DNA of 8,634 nucleotides. Origin: Lachnospiraceae bacterium (GTDB lineage Bacteria > Bacillota > Clostridia > Lachnospirales > Lachnospiraceae). Positions 5,498 to 8,634 of the stretch are shown here, piece after piece. Below the pieces are notes generated by a model. The model was not told the origin of the DNA and made no database searches. It was given only the letters and a program-made list of their open reading frames with translations. Within the stretch, counting starts at the first letter, position 1. The number at the start of each line of letters is the position of its first letter. The translations under genes were made by a program, and so were the position numbers. The DNA is taken from contig CAAFNG010000143.1 in NCBI GenBank assembly GCA_900764225.1, forward strand, positions 1-8,634. Reading direction: 5' to 3'.

Positions 5498-6617
5498 TTA
5501 TTCTTTCTTTTTTGCCAGCGCGATCCATTTCAGGTAGGCATTGATAAAGATATCGATACCGCCGTCCAGGACTGCGTCAACATTACCGGTTTCTTCATTG
5601 GTTCTATGGTCTTTCACCATAGTGTATGGCTGCAGGACATAGGAACGGATCTGGTTACCCCAGCCGATATCTGTCACCTCGCCACGAATGCCGGAAAGCT
5701 TCTCCTCAGCTTCCTGCTGCTTCAGAAGATATAACTTGGCCTTCAGCATCTGCATGGCCTTGTCCTTGTTCATGTGCTGGGAACGCTCATTCTGGCACTG
5801 TACCACGATTCCTGTGGGGAAATGTGTGATACGGATTGCAGAAGATGTCTTGTTGATATGCTGTCCACCGGCACCACTGCTTCGGTAGGTATCAATACGG
5901 ATATCATCATCATTGATCTCAACATCAAGATCCTTCTTGATATCCGGCATAACATCACAGGATACAAAGGATGTCTGTCTCTTACCGGCTGCATTAAACG
6001 GTGAGATACGTACAAGACGATGCACACCTTTCTCGGATTTCAGATAGCCGTAGGCATTCTCTCCGTTTACCTGGAAGGTTACAGATTTCACACCGGCCTC
6101 ATCACCGTCAAGATAATCCAGCACCTCCAGTGCAAAACCCTTCTTCTCAGCCCATCTGCTGTACATACGGTAAAGCATTCCGCACCAGTCGCATGCCTCT
6201 GTGCCGCCCGCTCCTGCGTTCAGCTTGATAATGGCATTCTCTCCATCATATTCTCCGGAAAGCAGTGTCTTTACACGGATACTGTCAAAGCTTGCCTGGA
6301 ATTCATCCAGCATCTCCTGGATCTCAGGAATGATCTCCGGATCATTCTCCTCATATCCCATCTCGATCATGGTCTCCATGTCTTCCATCTGTGTTTCCAG
6401 ATTATGGTATGTCTCAATATCGTCCTTGAGACTCTTTAACTGTTTCATCTTCATCTGGGATACTTCTGCGTTATCCCAGAAATCAGGCGCTTCCATCTCG
6501 CGCTCTAATTCTTCGACCTTCTGCTCCTTGTTAGCGAGGTCAAAGTGAATCCCTCACTTCCACTAATGGCTCTGTGTATGTTGCAAGAATACTCTTGAAC
6601 TGATCTAACTCAACCAC
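5498..6617 (-). CDS. prfB: Peptide chain release factor 2, programmed +1 frameshift
   Basis: RF2 recognises UGA and UAA and triggers peptide release. The gene is in two frames. A GTG at 6617-6615, with AGAAGG 7 nt upstream, opens 25 codons (VVELDQFKSILATYTEPLVE, then VRDSL) ending at TGA (6542-6540). A +1 slip at CTT resumes with GAC at 6541 and runs to 5498. The full product is about 372 residues (E. coli 365). Landmarks: GAGGTEACDWC, the tripeptide anticodon SPF at 205-207, and the catalytic GGQ at 250-252 within SSGAGGQHINKTSS. The frameshift is autoregulatory: scarce RF2 favours the slip. The spacing to the upstream hydrolase is 101 bp. In Bacillus prfB directly follows secA; here one gene lies between. 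Confidence 0.96.
6540..6545 (-). promoter_or_regulatory. prfB +1 frameshift site CTT TGA (C)
   Basis: On the minus strand the codons are AGG GAT TCA CTT TGA followed by C. This is the standard RF2 recoding site: a slippery CTT, an in-frame TGA with C after it, and a Shine-Dalgarno-like purine stretch (GTGAGGGA) a few bases upstream that can pair with 16S rRNA and promote the slip. The spacing and sequence of the upstream element differ a little from the E. coli AGGGGG version. Confidence 0.93.
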
Positions 6618-6718
6618 AGCTTCACCTTCTTTCTATATATTGATGCAGGAATTCCTGCCTGTCTTATACTCTACCATACAGGCATGGAAATTACAACGAA
6701 AAACCGTCTGGGAAAAAT
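6618..6718 (-). promoter_or_regulatory. Intergenic leader of prfB with two overlapping inverted repeats
   Basis: The gap between the hydrolase stop and the prfB GTG holds a perfect 14-bp palindrome, GCAGGAATTCCTGC (6645-6658). A second inverted repeat, TGCCTGT (6656-6662) with ACAGGCA (6678-6684), shares three bases with it, so the two stems exclude each other. A -10-like TATAAG (minus strand, 6668-6663) sits between them without a good -35. No U-tailed terminator follows the hydrolase, so prfB may be reached by readthrough as well as its own promoter. Confidence 0.4.
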
Positions 6719-7546
6719 TTAAATCTGCGATAGCGTATACAGATCTTTTCTCCTGTGCTTCAGAAGCGGCAGCTCTTCTCTCACCCGGCTCACCTCGTCC
6801 AGATCCAGCTTCACAACTTTTATATCCGGCTTCTCATCCATTTCCATGAGCACTTTTCCCCAGGGATCTGTGACAATGGAATGCCCCCAGGAATGGTATC
6901 CTGCATTCATGTCCCTGGCCGGTGCAGCCCCAATGGTATAAACCTGATTATCCACTGCTCTCTGACGGAACATCAGCTCCCAGTGTAGCGGTCCTGTTGT
7001 CATGTTAAAAGCAGCCGGCACGATGATAACCTGAGCGCCTTTATCCACCATAAGTCTGGCAAGCTCCGGGAAACGGAGATCATAGCAGATGCAAAGTCCC
7101 ATTTTTCCAAATTCTGTATCAAAAACCGTTACCTGGTTCCCCGGTGTCAGTGTATCCGATTCCTTAAAATACTGTCCGCCCTTCACATTGATATCAAAAA
7201 GGTGCATCTTCCGGTGTTTGCCGATCTGTTTTCCGGTTCTATCAAATACATAGGATGTATTGTAAATATGACCTTCTTCATCCCGCTCCGGCATACTGCC
7301 CGCAACGAGATAAATTTTATGCTCTGCTGCCAGACGAGAGCATTTTTCCCAGGTATCACCGCCTTCTGCTTCCGCATATTCCGGAAAGCATTTATTTTCA
7401 TAGGGACAGCAGAACATTTCGGGCAGTACTGCAAGATCGATACTTGCAAGCTCCGGAGCTGCAAGGTGCTCCGCTGTCTGGGTGATATTGCGGATTTTGT
7501 CTTTGTATACATGAGTCTGCAGGATTGCGGTTTTTATTTTCGGCAT
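6719..7546 (-). CDS. Carbon-nitrogen hydrolase, Nit2/omega-amidase type
   Basis: 275 residues spanning one nitrilase-superfamily domain. The Glu-Lys-Cys triad is visible: E43 in VLPEMF, K113 in KHRKMHLFDI and C154 in LCICYDLRFPEL. The segments SDTLTPG, AFNMTTGPLHWELMFRQRAV, DNQVY, APARD, WGHS and DPWG, and the ending LPLLKHRRKDLY, follow Nit2 closely. Nit2 hydrolyses alpha-ketoglutaramate and alpha-ketosuccinamate to the keto acid and ammonia, clearing by-products of glutamine/asparagine transamination. Omega-amidase activity is thus the best guess, though superfamily members vary in substrate. The protein is soluble, with no signal peptide. AAGGAT lies 8 nt before the ATG. It lies between the secA terminator and prfB, with no obvious functional tie to either. 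Confidence 0.88.
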   Translation of the reverse strand: MPKIKTAILQTHVYKDKIRNITQTAEHLAAPELASIDLAVLPEMFCCPYENKCFPEYAEAEGGDTWEKCSRLAAEHKIYLVAGSMPERDEEGHIYNTSYVFDRTGKQIGKHRKMHLFDINVKGGQYFKESDTLTPGNQVTVFDTEFGKMGLCICYDLRFPELARLMVDKGAQVIIVPAAFNMTTGPLHWELMFRQRAVDNQVYTIGAAPARDMNAGYHSWGHSIVTDPWGKVLMEMDEKPDIKVVKLDLDEVSRVREELPLLKHRRKDLYTLSQI

Positions 7547-7601
7547 GGTAACACATCCTTTCCTGATCCGATGGATATTGATGATCCTGTTTTTCGGTTA
7601 T

Positions 7602-7644
7602 AAAATCACCCCTGTGTATCCGCTTCTATCGATATACAGGGGTG
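7602..7644 (-). terminator. Hairpin terminator after secA
   Basis: CACCCCTGT (7607-7615) and ACAGGGGTG (7636-7644) pair perfectly. The stem extends inward through GTATC/GATAT to about 14 bp with one imperfect pair and a 10-nt loop. On the minus strand a short T4 run follows the stem (7605-7602, after one A). It lies 22 bp after the secA stop. The U-tail is short, so termination may be incomplete and the downstream hydrolase partly fed by readthrough. Confidence 0.7.
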
Positions 7645-7666
7645 TGTGTATTTCGCTATTCTGTTA

Positions 7667-8634
7667 TCAGACCTTCGCAGCCTTACGTCCGCAACACTGT
7701 TTGTACTTCTTGCCGCTTCCGCATGGGCATGGATCGTTCGGGTAGATCTTGTCTTCTTTTCTCTGAACCGGTTTCTTCGGGCCTGCACTGTCATCTTTGT
7801 TTGTGCCGGTTACTTTTGCAACCTGCTCACGCTCGATCTTCTGCTCTACATGAACATGATACAGCATACGTACGGTATCCTCCTGAATAGAAGTGATCAT
7901 GTTGTTGAACATCTCGAACGCGCTCATCTTGTACTCTACAACCGGGTCTCTCTGGCCATATGCAGTCAGACCGATACCCTGACGGAGCATCTCCATGTCA
8001 TCAATGTGATCCATCCACTTACTGTCGATGCATTTCAGAAGAACAACTCGCTCAAGCTCACGAAGCTGCTCCGGTTCCGGGAACTCAGCCTCTTTCGCTT
8101 CATAAAGCTTCACAGCCTCTTCCTTCACGATGTGCTTAATTTCATCTTTCTTATGACCTTTTACCTTCTCAGCTGTCAGCGGCTGGATCGGAATAATCGG
8201 TGTGAGTGCTGTATTGAACTCATCAAGATCCCACTCGGAAGAATCCATATCATCGGAGAAGCACATATCTGTCATGCTGTCCACGATATCTGTGATCATC
8301 TTGTAGATGGCATCACGCATGTTCTCACCATCAAGCACCTGACGACGCTCCTCATAGATGATCTCACGCTGCTCATTGTTAACCTGGTCATAGTCGAGAA
8401 GATTTTTACGGATTCCGAAGTTGTTAAACTCGATCTTCTCCTGCGCTTTCTCAATAGCATTGGAAAGCATCTTATGCTCGATCTGCTCGTTCTCCTCGAC
8501 ACCAAGAGATGTGAATACCTTCATCAGTCTCTCAGAACCGAACAGACGCATCAGATCATCCTCAAGGGAAATATAGAAACGGGATTCACCCGGATCTCCC
8601 TGTCGTCCGGAACGTCCACGCAGCTGGTTATCAA
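7667..8634 (-). CDS. secA: Preprotein translocase ATPase SecA, C-terminal part
   Basis: The gene enters from the right edge and its start lies outside, so the last 321 residues are visible. SecA is the cytosolic motor that drives unfolded preproteins through SecYEG using ATP. The first visible residues, DNQLRGRSGRQGDPGESRF, are the arginine-finger motif VI of the second nucleotide-binding domain. The helical scaffold/wing region follows (RKNLLDYDQVNNEQR; CIDSKWMDHIDDMEMLRQGI; YGQRDPVVEYK). After a charged linker comes a SEC-C zinc motif, CPCGSGKKYKQCCG, which binds lipids/ribosome in SecA proteins. The ATG at 8551 is internal and not the start. Reading is intact to the TGA at 7669-7667, and a hairpin terminator follows. 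Confidence 0.97.
   Translation of the reverse strand, partial: DNQLRGRSGRQGDPGESRFYISLEDDLMRLFGSERLMKVFTSLGVEENEQIEHKMLSNAIEKAQEKIEFNNFGIRKNLLDYDQVNNEQREIIYEERRQVLDGENMRDAIYKMITDIVDSMTDMCFSDDMDSSEWDLDEFNTALTPIIPIQPLTAEKVKGHKKDEIKHIVKEEAVKLYEAKEAEFPEPEQLRELERVVLLKCIDSKWMDHIDDMEMLRQGIGLTAYGQRDPVVEYKMSAFEMFNNMITSIQEDTVRMLYHVHVEQKIEREQVAKVTGTNKDDSAGPKKPVQRKEDKIYPNDPCPCGSGKKYKQCCGRKAAKV

Noticed and set aside
1..8634. CRISPR array, tRNA/rRNA genes, phage or defence system
   Set aside because: No regularly spaced repeats, no cloverleaf or rRNA sequence, and every substantial frame is assigned to a known housekeeping, membrane or IS family.

Overview
The window most likely comes from the chromosome of a Clostridia-class Firmicute, probably Lachnospiraceae. 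This is inferred from protein character (Bacillus/Clostridium-type LysC and PheB, a DUF975 membrane protein, SecA with a C-terminal SEC-C zinc motif), purine-rich Shine-Dalgarno sites and U-tailed hairpin terminators. No rRNA, tRNA or CRISPR array is visible.

All intact genes lie on the minus strand, so the transcription order runs from high to low coordinates. The 3' part of secA (entering from the right edge, ending at 7667) is followed by a hairpin terminator. Next come a Nit2-type carbon-nitrogen hydrolase (7546-6719) and prfB, release factor 2 (6617-5498), which is read through a programmed +1 frameshift and ends at a strong terminator. A three-gene aspartate-family operon follows: pheB (ACT protein), hom (homoserine dehydrogenase) and lysC (aspartokinase), 5359 to 2460. 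It is tightly packed (4 and 22 nt gaps) and closed by another terminator. A DUF975 membrane protein (2383-1622) comes last.

The left end (1 to about 1579) is mobile DNA. A remnant of an IS200/IS605-type element keeps its subterminal hairpin, its ribosome-site-sequestering leader and about 32 codons of tnpA. It is cut off next to a complete-looking IS3-family element of about 1.3 kb (274-1579) with 22-bp near-perfect terminal inverted repeats, overlapping orfA and orfB, and an A7 slippery run suited to -1 frameshifting. The IS3 right end lies 42 bp past the DUF975 stop codon.

The genes cover protein export (SecA), translation termination (RF2) and entry into lysine/threonine/methionine synthesis. 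LysC makes aspartyl phosphate and Hom makes homoserine; PheB is a likely HTH-ACT amino-acid sensor. The most notable details are three recoding or nested-translation signals (prfB +1 shift, IS3 -1 shift, an internal ribosome site in lysC for a separate regulatory subunit) and the hairpin-masked start of the IS200 transposase remnant. I found no sign of an undescribed multi-gene system.
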